Assembly (NCBI GenBank): GCA_020638155.1
Contig: JACKJB010000001.1
Coordinates: forward strand, 186,001 to 250,000
DNA: 64,000 bases
DNA from: Rhodospirillales bacterium
Lineage (GTDB): Bacteria > Pseudomonadota > Alphaproteobacteria > Micavibrionales > Micavibrionaceae
Reading direction: 5' to 3'
Made by a program: the position numbers and the translations under genes. Positions 9,495 to 17,305 of the stretch are shown here, piece by piece. Every line of letters starts with the position of its first letter. Within the stretch, counting starts at the first letter, position 1. The notes under the pieces are model-generated. The model was not told where the DNA came from, did no database searches, and worked only from the letters and a program-made list of their open reading frames with translations.

Positions 9495-9845
9495 TTAGCT
9501 GAATTTTTTATAAGCGTAGCCGATTGCCGGGCTGCCGATCGTTACGGTCCAGGCAATCCATGATGTGTAAAACCCGGCACCGTAAAGGCCCCAGTCAAGA
9601 ATGCCGTAATTGGCCAGTGTTCCCGAAACAATCAGGATCCCAACGGTGGTAACGGCGATTTGCCAGGCCAGTTCCTGCGATGTCTTATGCATCCAGTAGA
9701 CAATGCCAAAACAGAAAATGCCGAGGATCATCGGGCCGATATGCCCGATTTCCTTAACCAGAATGAAAAAGTACAAGCCCAGGATCGAGAATATAACCTG
9801 GATATTCCATTTTATGATTTTCGGAATCAGTTCACCCATTGCCAT
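9495..9845 (-). CDS. Small integral membrane protein, function unknown
   Basis: The 116-residue, very hydrophobic protein has four likely membrane helices (about 13-32, 35-52, 60-82 and 88-110). No signature motif is recognised. It has two nearby starts (MAMGEL); the first is at 9845. It lies between the pilus-N gene and tRNA-Val on the same strand. The C-terminus AYKKFS is positively charged, suggesting a cytoplasmic end. Confidence 0.6.
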   Translation of the reverse strand: MAMGELIPKIIKWNIQVIFSILGLYFFILVKEIGHIGPMILGIFCFGIVYWMHKTSQELAWQIAVTTVGILIVSGTLANYGILDWGLYGAGFYTSWIAWTVTIGSPAIGYAYKKFS

Positions 9846-9890
9846 GATGCTCCTGCTTTAATCAAACAGCGCTTTCATTCTATGGTGAAA

Positions 9891-9965
9891 TGGTGGGCAC
9901 GGCAAGGATTGAACTTGCGACCCCTACGATGTCAACGTAGTGCTCTCCCACTGAGCTACGTGCCC
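9891..9965 (-). tRNA. tRNA-Val (GAC)
   Basis: Minus strand reading gives the acceptor stem GGGCACG paired with CGTGCCC, discriminator A and an encoded CCA (9891-9893). The anticodon stem CTACG/CGTAG encloses loop TTGACAT, so the anticodon is GAC (valine). The T arm contains GTTCAAT. Total 75 nt. Confidence 0.96.
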
Positions 9966-10080
9966 CTTTCATAAGGAAGGATATCTGTAATCAGAAATAG
10001 CTGCTGTTTCAAGCTTTTTATTTCTTGCTTTTGGTATATGTAAAATGTTACGTTGCGGCCATATCGCAGGAGAGAATGTT

Positions 10081-10368
10081 ATGACAGACGAGTATGCTGA
10101 CAGGCTTCAAAGCTATTTGGAGCGCACCTTTAACATCCAGGCTATGGGACAGGGCGGGGATATGAATGATTATGCGCTGATCTGCAGTACGGCTTATTTG
10201 ATCGAGGCACGTCTGAATGGCCGTGAAGGGACTTTGCGCAAGGCTGCCGCTCAGCTGAACAGGCTTGGCCCTCGGCAGGAAGAGCCGACCAAACTGCTCT
10301 ATAAAGTGCGAAATCTTGAACGCGATATAGCGCAGGAAGTTCTGGCGTTTGAGAGCAAGCCTCACTAA
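10081..10368 (+). CDS. Small conserved-looking protein, function unknown
   Basis: The protein has 95 residues from the ATG at 10081, preceded by a good site (GCAGGAGAGAATGTT); an upstream in-frame ATG at 10045 lacks one. It is soluble and mostly helical by composition (MTDEYADRLQSYLERTFN at the start), with no recognised domain. Its stop overlaps the end of the convergent cpdR by three to four bases. Confidence 0.55.
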   Translation: MTDEYADRLQSYLERTFNIQAMGQGGDMNDYALICSTAYLIEARLNGREGTLRKAAAQLNRLGPRQEEPTKLLYKVRNLERDIAQEVLAFESKPH

Positions 10369-10727
10369 GCCGCCAGCAGGTCTTCGACCTGGTCGACCAG
10401 CTCTTTTAAATGAAACGGTTTTGATAACACCCGGGCGGTTTCGTGGTCCGGGTTTCGTTTGCTCATGGCGACGCCGGCAAACCCGGTGATGAACATGACT
10501 TTTAGGGGGGCGCAGATATCTGACGCTTTTTGCGATAATTCTATCCCGTCCATGCCGGGCATGACGATATCGGCCAGCAGCAGGTCAAAATGTGGATCGG
10601 CTTCGATGGCCTGCAGCGCGCTCAGCCCGTCTTCACAGGCCTGCACATGATGCCCGGCACGTTCCAGCGCCATTGCCAGAAACTGGCGCATTGAGGAGTC
10701 ATCTTCTGCGATCAGGATACGAGCCAT
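10365..10727 (-). CDS. cpdR: Single-domain response regulator, CpdR-like
   Basis: CpdR is a receiver-only protein that, when unphosphorylated, licenses ClpXP proteolysis of cell-cycle regulators in Caulobacter; it is phosphorylated through CckA-ChpT. The 120 residues from the ATG at 10727 begin MARILIAEDD, which matches the family start better than the upstream ATG at 10763. Acidic pocket EDD (7-9), phospho-acceptor aspartate in LLADIVMPGMDG, threonine in MFITGFAG and lysine in LSKPFHLKEL are all present. There is no output domain. Orthology to CpdR is inferred from these motifs. Confidence 0.8.
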   Translation of the reverse strand: MARILIAEDDSSMRQFLAMALERAGHHVQACEDGLSALQAIEADPHFDLLLADIVMPGMDGIELSQKASDICAPLKVMFITGFAGVAMSKRNPDHETARVLSKPFHLKELVDQVEDLLAA

Positions 10728-10824
10728 GATGATATTGAACGATAAAGCGCGGCGGCTTGGCAAACGCTTTTCTGACTTTATCCCGGCAGAAAAATCGTTT
10801 TATAGTGCCTTATTTAAAAGCATC

Positions 10825-10912
10825 GTCATGCCGGACTTGATCCGGCATTTATGCCGTTGCATTTTTCGTTGGCATAAACCCCGGATAAATGCGCTGCATT
10901 TTCCGGGGTGAC
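10825..10912. repeat. Inverted pair of CCGGA/TCCGG palindromic repeats (no gene between)
   Basis: Two copies of one palindromic unit face each other. Copy A (10825-10855) begins GTCATGCCGGACTTGATCC and ends TTTATGCC. Copy B (10871-10912) begins GGCATAAACCCCGGATAA and ends TTCCGGGGTGAC. They are 15 bp apart. The same two ends flank the GIY-YIG gene at 28664-28954. The pair lies just upstream of glk. Confidence 0.75.
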
Positions 10913-10944
10913 TATATTTGCGAGAGGTAGATAGAGCTGTGAGT

Positions 10945-11889
10945 ATGGAAGCAACAAGACTGATCGCCGATATCGGCGCGACCAATGCCCGCTTTGCGCT
11001 GGCCGGGCCTGATGGTGTGCAGCAGGAGCTGGTCCTGAAATGTACCGATTATCCGGGATTGGCCGAGGCGATGCAGGCTTATCTGCAGCAGGCCGGGGCG
11101 CGTGTTGCGGCCGCGGCTGTTGCGATTGCCGGGCCGGTGTCCGGGGACCGGTTTTCGATGACCAATCACCCGTGGTCCTTTTCGGTGGCGGATGTTAAAG
11201 CGCAGCTGGGGTTATCTTCTCTTGTGCTGATGAATGATTTCGAAGCGCTCGCGCGGGCGGTGCCTTTTCTTAAAGAAGGCGCAGATTACCGGCAGGTTCA
11301 CGGCGATAAACCCCAGCCGCAGGCGCCGATCGGGATTATCGGGCCGGGGACGGGGCTGGGGGTTGCGTCTTTGATCTGGGACGGGCAGGGCTACCGGCCT
11401 GTGCCGGGCGAGGGCGGGCATGTGACCGTGCCCGCGCGCAGCCAGCGGACTTTTGATCTGTTTGCGTGGCTGCTGGCCAATAAATACAGCCATATTTCGG
11501 CGGAGCGGGTTTGTTCCGGCAAGGGGCTGGTTAATCTTTATAACGGGCTGCGCGGGCTGGACGGGCTTGAAGGGCTGCCCGACCTGGAGGCGGAGCAGAT
11601 CAGCGCGCAGGCTTTAAGCGGGGCTTGCCCGGTCTGTGCCGAGGCGCTTGATATGATGATGGATTTTCTCGGGGTGACGGCGGGGAACCTGGCCCTGACG
11701 CTGGGGGCGTTCGGCGGGATTTATATCGCCGGCGGGATCCCGGCCAGGCTCGGCGATTATTTTGATCGCTCGTCTTTCTTTACGGCATTTTCCGATAAGG
11801 GGCGGTTCAGGGATTATATGGCCCCGATTCCCGTTTACCTGATTCATCACCCGTTCCCGGCCTTTGTCGGGTTGCAGAGTGCGGTTTAG
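10945..11889 (+). CDS. glk: Glucokinase
   Basis: It phosphorylates glucose to glucose 6-phosphate using ATP, feeding glycolysis or the Entner-Doudoroff route. It has 314 residues from the ATG at 10945. The phosphate-1 motif LIADIGATNARFAL is at the N-terminus (the usual GGTN is GATN here). Further motifs are AIAGPVSGD, LMNDFEALARAVP with the catalytic aspartate, GPGTGLGVA, and the EGGH motif (PGEGGHVTVP). GTG 10939 and TTG 10918 are in-frame alternative starts; an AGAGG at 10923 suits GTG 10939. It follows the repeat pair at 10825-10912. Confidence 0.93.
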   Translation: MEATRLIADIGATNARFALAGPDGVQQELVLKCTDYPGLAEAMQAYLQQAGARVAAAAVAIAGPVSGDRFSMTNHPWSFSVADVKAQLGLSSLVLMNDFEALARAVPFLKEGADYRQVHGDKPQPQAPIGIIGPGTGLGVASLIWDGQGYRPVPGEGGHVTVPARSQRTFDLFAWLLANKYSHISAERVCSGKGLVNLYNGLRGLDGLEGLPDLEAEQISAQALSGACPVCAEALDMMMDFLGVTAGNLALTLGAFGGIYIAGGIPARLGDYFDRSSFFTAFSDKGRFRDYMAPIPVYLIHHPFPAFVGLQSAV

Positions 11890-11972
11890 AAAATGTTTTT
11901 TATTTCAATTTGTTGGTGATTTTTTCTGGTTTGAATTCTTGTTGGTTTAATCAAAGATACGATCCGTATCGT

Positions 11973-13019
11973 TTATTTCCCAACCTGCTCGATGACCTCT
12001 AAAAACTGGCGCGCCACGGCGGGCCATGTGTAGTGTTCTTTGACATGGTGATGGCGTTTGTCCTTATGCGCGGCTTGTTCTAGGGCGCGCCCGGCGGCGT
12101 TGGCAAGATCGTCATCATGAAGCGCGCCCAGAAACGGCTCTGTGATGATATCGCGCGGACCTGTGACATTATAGGCGGCGACGGGAAGCCCGGCGGCCAG
12201 CGCTTCGATCAGGACCATGCCGAATGTATCGGTTTTGGACGGGAAGACGAAAATATCGGCGCTGCGGTAATGCGCGCCCAGATCGTCGCCGACTTTAGAC
12301 CCGGCGAAATGCGCATCCGGGTATTTAGCGCGGAGCATGGCTAAATCGGGGCCGTCCCCGACAATGACTTTCGAGCCGTGCCAGCGCATATCCAAAAAGG
12401 CTTCGAGATTCTTTTCAATGGCGACCCGCCCGACAAACAGGGCGATGGGACGGGGCAAATGATCGAACAGCTCCGGTTCCCCCGGTTTGAAGATATCAAG
12501 ATGCACGCCGCGGGTTAAACGGTGCATCGGTGTTTCAAACCCCCAGCCGCGCAGTTCTTCTTCCAGGCTTTGGGTCGCGATCAGCAGGCCGGCGCCGCTA
12601 TGGTGAAAGTCGCGCAGCTGGCGGATAAAGAACTCTTTGACCGGTTTGGTCAGGAACGGCAGGAACTTTCCCGCCCGTTTTGCGGCGTAATCGGGAAAAT
12701 GAGTATGGTAAGAGGTTGTGAATTTAAATCCGTTTTTTGCGCAATAGCGCCGCCCGGCCTGTCCCAGCGGGCCTTCGGTGGCGATATGGATCGCGCCGGG
12801 GTCCCAGGCGTCGATCATCTTTTTCAGGCGGCCATAGGGATTAAGCGCCAGTTCGATCTCGGCATAGCCGGGCAGCTTCATCCGGAATGGGAAATCGGCG
12901 GGGCCGATCACTTTGATCTCATGCCCCATATGCTCCAGCTCCGCGCCGATATGCTCATAGGTACGGACCACACCGTTAATTTGTGGTCTCCAGGCGTCGC
13001 TGATGATTAGGATTTTCAT
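11973..13019 (-). CDS. GT4-family glycosyltransferase
   Basis: The 348-residue protein starts at the ATG at 13019 (MKILIISDAWRPQINGVVRT); a longer frame to 13073 has no family resemblance. The N-terminal Rossmann domain is typical of GT-B enzymes related to GDP-mannose- or UDP-sugar-dependent lipid glycosyltransferases (PimB/SqdX-like). The C-terminal nucleotide-binding half has LFVGRVAIEKN, VIVGDGP, and the conserved ADIFVFPSKTDTFGMVLIEA with the E-x7-E motif. Likely substrates are membrane lipids or surface glycans; the acceptor cannot be read from sequence. It is divergent from the gene at 13094. Confidence 0.85.
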   Translation of the reverse strand: MKILIISDAWRPQINGVVRTYEHIGAELEHMGHEIKVIGPADFPFRMKLPGYAEIELALNPYGRLKKMIDAWDPGAIHIATEGPLGQAGRRYCAKNGFKFTTSYHTHFPDYAAKRAGKFLPFLTKPVKEFFIRQLRDFHHSGAGLLIATQSLEEELRGWGFETPMHRLTRGVHLDIFKPGEPELFDHLPRPIALFVGRVAIEKNLEAFLDMRWHGSKVIVGDGPDLAMLRAKYPDAHFAGSKVGDDLGAHYRSADIFVFPSKTDTFGMVLIEALAAGLPVAAYNVTGPRDIITEPFLGALHDDDLANAAGRALEQAAHKDKRHHHVKEHYTWPAVARQFLEVIEQVGK

Positions 13020-13093
13020 GGAAATCGGGTATAATTGCTTTTGAGCGAATAGTACAGAACCTGCCTTAACCATAGCGCAAATTTGTTAAAAGC

Positions 13094-14479
13094 ATGACGT
13101 ATAGTTTCAGAATTCTTTGCCTTATCCTGTTATTTTTACCGGCGGCGAGCCTGCCTGCCAAAGCGCAGGTCTGCGATACGCTGTTCGAGGTGATTACGAC
13201 GCTGCGCCCGCCGACTTTCGGGTTTCCTACGGTCTGGGACGCCAAGTTCGGCAAGCGTGAAAGCATGGTGCAGATGGCGTCCGGCGTGGCGATGGATGGC
13301 GGCACGGTATTTACCATCAGCCGGACTTTATCGAAAAAGGATTTCCGGCCTGAGAAGATCGTCCTTGCCGAGATCAACCGCCGGGGCCGCGCCCTGAAGG
13401 AAGAGAGCTACCCGGCTAAAACAGCCGAAGAGCCGATCAAGATGATCCGGGTGGGGGATCAGTTTGTCGCCCTGTCCAATGTGCGCGGCGGTAAGGGGAA
13501 TGCGCAAAAATGGGTGCGGCTGAGCTGGTATGACCTGAACGGCAAATATAAGCGCGAGCACATCCTTAAAGACGGCACATTTGATTATAGCGGGGCGACG
13601 CTGGTGCCCAGCGCTGAGAAAAGCGGTTTTATCGCCGTGATCCATGCGGTGAGCCGGGCGGATGAAACGGACCAGAACGGCCTGCTGATCCGGATGAGCC
13701 CCTCCGGGTCCCAGCTCTGGCGGCGGGCCTACCGGCCTGGGATTCCCAACAAGCTGACGGGGCTGACAAAAATTGATGAGACCAGCTATATCGCGACCGG
13801 GCGTATTCGCCTTGATGACGGGCGTATGGCTGGCTGGGCGATGAAGCTGGCTTATGACGGCGCGGTGCAGTGGCAGCGGACCTATCCGCGCGGCAGGTTT
13901 TCCGTGTTTACCGGGGCGGCGCTGTCCCCGTCCCAGTCGGCGGAAGGGTACGGGTTTTACCTGTCGGGGCAATCGACCCCGACCGATGACGGGCCGGACG
14001 CGGCGTGGATCATGGAAATCAGCGCGCTGGGGGAACCTTTATGGCAGCGTTACTACCGCCGGAATGATTACACGCTGAGCGGCCAGTGGGTGCAGTCCGA
14101 AGCGGACGGCCGCATTATCCTGATGATGAACGCGCAGGCCGTTGACGGGCAGGGCGGGCATGACCATATCCGGATCCTGACGCTGTCACCGCGCGGGATC
14201 CTGATTAATGATGAGTCTTATTATGAAGGGCTTCTGGCCAAGGCGACCGATTTTGTGCCGGGCTGGAACGGCGAGCGTATTTTTACGGCGACGATTGCCG
14301 ATGATGCCGCGAGTTATGAAGAAGAGGACGTCCCCATTACCGTGATCGGCCTTGTGCCCGATGAAGAAAATGAGGGTGAGGAAAAAGTGCCCGAAGATCC
14401 GGTGCATAAAGGCTGGGTCATGGTGGCGACGGCGCTTGATCCGTACGAAGATCCCTGCAAAGGGCGGTATGGCCCGTGA
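13094..14479 (+). CDS. Secreted beta-propeller-like protein, function unknown
   Basis: The 461-residue protein has a signal peptide (about 1-25, ending AKAQ). The mature part alternates short beta-rich segments with recurring W-x-R-x-Y elements (LWRRAYRP, VQWQRTYPRG, LWQRYYRRN) at roughly 60-residue spacing, which resembles PQQ-like or delta-60 propeller blades. An acidic stretch (EEEDVP ... EENEGEE) lies near 410-435. No catalytic motif is seen. It ends in a 4-base GTGA overlap with the next gene, so the two are translationally coupled. Confidence 0.65.
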   Translation: MTYSFRILCLILLFLPAASLPAKAQVCDTLFEVITTLRPPTFGFPTVWDAKFGKRESMVQMASGVAMDGGTVFTISRTLSKKDFRPEKIVLAEINRRGRALKEESYPAKTAEEPIKMIRVGDQFVALSNVRGGKGNAQKWVRLSWYDLNGKYKREHILKDGTFDYSGATLVPSAEKSGFIAVIHAVSRADETDQNGLLIRMSPSGSQLWRRAYRPGIPNKLTGLTKIDETSYIATGRIRLDDGRMAGWAMKLAYDGAVQWQRTYPRGRFSVFTGAALSPSQSAEGYGFYLSGQSTPTDDGPDAAWIMEISALGEPLWQRYYRRNDYTLSGQWVQSEADGRIILMMNAQAVDGQGGHDHIRILTLSPRGILINDESYYEGLLAKATDFVPGWNGERIFTATIADDAASYEEEDVPITVIGLVPDEENEGEEKVPEDPVHKGWVMVATALDPYEDPCKGRYGP

Positions 14480-15486
14480 GCGATGAATTAGACGACAATG
14501 CCGGAGAGGACATGCTGTCCTGTGCGATCGGGCCTGCCGATCACGGCGCGCGCCTTGATAAAGCGCTGGCGGTGCATTGTGAGGGCTTGTCGCGCTCGCG
14601 GCTGAAAGCGCTGATTTTAGACGGCGCGGTGATGCTCGATGATGTGCCCTGTACCGATCCGTCGATAAAGGTCAAAGACGGGATGACGGTTACCGTTGCC
14701 GTGCCGCCGCCCGTGGCGGACGAGCCGGAGCCTGAGAATATTCCGCTGGATATCGTGTTCGAAGATGAGTGCATGCTGGTGATTAACAAGCAGGCCGGGC
14801 TTGTCGTGCATCCGGGGGCCGGGAACTGGCAGGGCACGATGGTCAATGCGCTGCTCTATCATTGCGGGGACAGCCTGTCCGGGATTGGCGGTGTGCGGCG
14901 GCCCGGTATCGTGCACCGGCTGGATAAGGATACGTCGGGGTTGATGGTGGTCGCCAAGACGGATGAAGCGCATCAGGCGCTTTCGGCGCAGCTGTCCGAC
15001 CGGACGCTCGGGCGTTATTACACGGCGCTGGTCTGGGGGGTGCCGTCCCCGCCCAAAGGCAGTATCGACCAGCCGATCGGACGGCATCCGAGCAGCCGTC
15101 TGAAAATGGCGGTGACCTCAAAAAACAGCCGTGAAGCGCGGACGCATTATACCGTTCAGGACAGTTACGGCGGGGCGGCTTCGATGACCGAATGCAAGCT
15201 TGATTCAGGGCGCACACACCAGGTTCGGGTGCATATGGCGTATCTGCGTCATCCGCTGATCGGGGACCCGTTATACGGGCTGCAGCGCACGGCAGCGGCG
15301 GCGCTGCTGAGAAAAAGCGGGACCGGGGAGGATGTCGCCGAACAACTGCTCTCTTTCCCGCGTCAGGCGCTCCATGCCTGGAAAATCGGCTTTGTGCACC
15401 CGCGAACGCAGGAGGCGATGATGTTTGAATCTTGCTTGCCGGACGATATGGCTGAAATTTTAAATCATTTAAAAACAATATCTTAG
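14476..15486 (+). CDS. rluD: 23S rRNA pseudouridine synthase, RluD family
   Basis: The 336-residue protein has an N-terminal S4 RNA-binding domain (about 20-75, with RLDKALAVH and SRSRLKALILDGAV) and a pseudouridine synthase domain with the catalytic motif HRLDKDTSG (about 147-155; D150 is the nucleophile). Further motifs are NKQAGLVVHPG and GRTHQVRVHMAYLRHPL. RluD modifies positions in helix 69 of 23S rRNA; RluA/C paralogues cannot be fully excluded. The start GTG overlaps the preceding stop by four bases. A possible ATG lies at 14512. Confidence 0.88.
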   Translation: MSDELDDNAGEDMLSCAIGPADHGARLDKALAVHCEGLSRSRLKALILDGAVMLDDVPCTDPSIKVKDGMTVTVAVPPPVADEPEPENIPLDIVFEDECMLVINKQAGLVVHPGAGNWQGTMVNALLYHCGDSLSGIGGVRRPGIVHRLDKDTSGLMVVAKTDEAHQALSAQLSDRTLGRYYTALVWGVPSPPKGSIDQPIGRHPSSRLKMAVTSKNSREARTHYTVQDSYGGAASMTECKLDSGRTHQVRVHMAYLRHPLIGDPLYGLQRTAAAALLRKSGTGEDVAEQLLSFPRQALHAWKIGFVHPRTQEAMMFESCLPDDMAEILNHLKTIS

Positions 15487-15498
15487 AAATTAATTTCA

Positions 15499-15542
15499 TT
15501 TTACATAAAAAATCATTTGTATTTACATAAAATTTTATGTAA
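15499..15542. promoter_or_regulatory. Perfect 20-bp palindrome plus direct repeat, possible operator
   Basis: TTACATAAAATTTTATGTAA at 15523-15542 is a perfect palindrome. Its left arm TTACATAAAA also occurs at 15501-15510, giving two half-site copies 22 bp apart. The region is A+T-rich, and a TTATAA follows at 15551. It could be a regulator site controlling the downstream terminator-bounded transcript. Confidence 0.4.
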
Positions 15543-15559
15543 TACTTAAATTATAAGGT

Positions 15560-15761
15560 TTGTTTTGTTGAGTGGGTGTGTGGCCCCGAGGAATTCTAGG
15601 AGGAATTAGCACGTAAAATACGGCTAAGGAGGACAATCAAGAAATAAGAAGAAAGAACAACAACAAGGTTTTTAAAGTTTTACCCTACTTTACCCTTTGA
15701 CCGATCTGGTATCTGTTCCCTTATAAACCGCTTGACGCAATGTCAGCGGTTTCTTTTTTTG
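15560..15761 (+). ncRNA. Putative small RNA with repeated AGGAGG motifs
   Basis: No credible ORF exists here, yet the stretch ends in an intrinsic terminator (15725-15760). It contains GAGGAATT, TAGGAGGAATTAG and TAAGGAGGACAA within 15588-15634. The two AGGAGGA elements flank a small hairpin (TTAGC-A-CG, loop TAAAATA, CGGCTAA). After that comes a purine-rich A/G/C stretch lacking structure. The 5' end is only estimated from the TTATAA at 15551. The remainder of 15487-16114 holds the MITE and simple palindromes, with no gene seen. Confidence 0.45.
15725..15760 (+). terminator. Rho-independent terminator
   Basis: The stem AAACCGCT (15725-15732) pairs with AGCGGTTT (15745-15752), extended inside by GAC/GTC with a one-base bulge, and is followed by C and seven T. 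It does not follow a protein gene closely (rluD ends 240 bp earlier), which implies a separate transcript. Confidence 0.8.
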
Positions 15762-15774
15762 TTTATGCCGTTTA

Positions 15775-15923
15775 TATAATCATTTCAATTAAGAATCGGA
15801 CAAAATCTAATAGTGTCATTTCGAGCGTTAGCGAGAAATCTCCAGATTGTCGGGAGATCCCTCACATGCGTTCGGGATGACATCAAAGGGTAAAATGTCC
15901 GATTCTTAACTGAAATGACTATA
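15775..15923. mobile_element. MITE-like element, copy 1
   Basis: The 149-bp element has terminal inverted repeats at 15775-15802 and 15896-15923 that match at 26 of 28 positions; both ends begin TATA(A/G)TCATTTCA. The core (15815-15882) is an imperfect palindrome from GTCATTTCGAGC to GTTCGGGATGAC. TATA ends would suit insertion at TA as in IS630/Tc1-type elements. There is no coding capacity. Further copies are at 25761 and 46457. Confidence 0.72.
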
Positions 15924-15934
15924 GTCCGGTTAAA

Positions 15935-16080
15935 ATTCCCAGACCGTCATTCCCGCGGCTCTGCCGTAGCGTTGCGAAGGCGGAGCCATCGGCAGACCTT
16001 CTTTGCATCCCCCGTGGAAACGGAGGTCTGGAGCATAAAGGTACGAGATTCCCGCTTTCGCGGGAAAAGCAGGGGAGGGG
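15935..16080. repeat. Palindrome-rich non-coding stretch
   Basis: Several G+C-rich hairpins lie between the MITE and the SGNH gene, including TTCCCGCTTTCGCGGGAA at 16049-16066 and a CTCTGCCG...CGGCAGA-type arm in 15957-16000. The CGTCATTCCCG lead resembles the starts of the other dispersed palindromes in the window. There is no ORF of note. Confidence 0.5.
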
Positions 16081-16114
16081 ATGATTGTTTGAGAACGGAT
16101 CGGGTAATGAGATT

Positions 16115-17140
16115 ATGAAGACGATGTTTAAAAATATACTGCTAATGGCGGTCTCCGTACTGGTCACGCTTGTGATGCTGGAAGGCGCATCGCGGCTTGT
16201 GATGCCGGTGAAATACGGGAACGAGGTGATGGCGCTGGACGGCTCCGCCCTGCCGCCTTATGAGGGGGACGAAATGCTTCGTCCGGGCCTGTCATACCGC
16301 GTGGTTTCACAGGAGTTCGATACGGTGGTGACGCATACGCCGTCCGGTTACCGGGGGTTAAGCGAGCCGGTTAATCCGGAAGTCGTTTTTATCGGCGATT
16401 CCTTTACCTATGGCGTCGGGTTGCAGGATAAAGAAACGATCCCGCATATTTATTGCCGGGAACTGGATCTGGTCTGCGTTAATCTTGGTGTGCCGGGAAC
16501 GGCAACGATCCGCCAGCTTGACCGGCTGGAGCGCTATTTACAGGAAAAAAACTGGAGACCGCGCGAGGTCAAATTACTGTTCATGGGGATGACGGCGGCA
16601 TTGCTGGCCGGGAACGACCTGAACGGCAATCTTGAAGAACTGCCGAAAGAAGATGTGCCCGTGGCCGCGGAAGCCGCGCCTGTTGTGTCCGGCGGGGGCG
16701 GGCTGCTTGCCTGGCTTGTCGGGCAGCGGACGTTTATGCTCGATCATTCCAACCTTGTGCGCATTGCCTATTATATCGGCGGCCCGTTGCTGCGGGCCGG
16801 CTTATCGCCTGAAACCGGGGATGATGAATTGCACCGCGCACTCGGTGTCACCAAAGACCAGTTTGCCCGGCTTGAGGCGCTCTCAAAACAATATGGCTTT
16901 GCCTATCATATTTATATTATCCACCCGATGCAGGATGTGATTAACGATACGTGGGAAAACACGCTGCAAGCGCTGCAGGATATTGCGCCGGAAGGGGCGG
17001 TTGTGACCTCGCTGGCGCCCGCGGTCTTTCGGGACGATAGCCTGCCGTCATCGAATTACTATCCGATGGACGGGCATCTGAATGCAGCCGGGGCAGAAAA
17101 AACGGCGTTATATCTTGTCGGGCTGGATCAGCCGCAGTAA
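16115..17140 (+). CDS. Membrane-anchored SGNH/GDSL hydrolase-like protein
   Basis: The 341-residue protein starts at the ATG at 16115, chosen because it begins a signal-anchor (MKTMFKNILLMAVSVLVTL); frames from 16085 use TTG. The SGNH serine motif is VFIGDSFTYGVG (about 95-106). A glycine/asparagine region follows (NLGVPGTATIRQL), and the C-terminal catalytic D-x-x-H is present as MDGHLNAAG. Members of this superfamily act as esterases or O-acetyl transferases or hydrolases on envelope glycans. It is flanked by repeats on the 5' side. Confidence 0.78.
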   Translation: MKTMFKNILLMAVSVLVTLVMLEGASRLVMPVKYGNEVMALDGSALPPYEGDEMLRPGLSYRVVSQEFDTVVTHTPSGYRGLSEPVNPEVVFIGDSFTYGVGLQDKETIPHIYCRELDLVCVNLGVPGTATIRQLDRLERYLQEKNWRPREVKLLFMGMTAALLAGNDLNGNLEELPKEDVPVAAEAAPVVSGGGGLLAWLVGQRTFMLDHSNLVRIAYYIGGPLLRAGLSPETGDDELHRALGVTKDQFARLEALSKQYGFAYHIYIIHPMQDVINDTWENTLQALQDIAPEGAVVTSLAPAVFRDDSLPSSNYYPMDGHLNAAGAEKTALYLVGLDQPQ

Positions 17141-17305
17141 TAAATCTGCGTGATCGCCGATCGGCGCGACATTTTATTACGTAAACTATGCGTGGTTAAA
17201 AAGATTGGATCGAAGTTACAAAAATGCTGCGGTACGGCATGTTTTTTACGGTTCAATGTTTTATAATTGAAGAAGAGTAGGGCTAACCAAGGCAGGATAA
17301 AGGCA

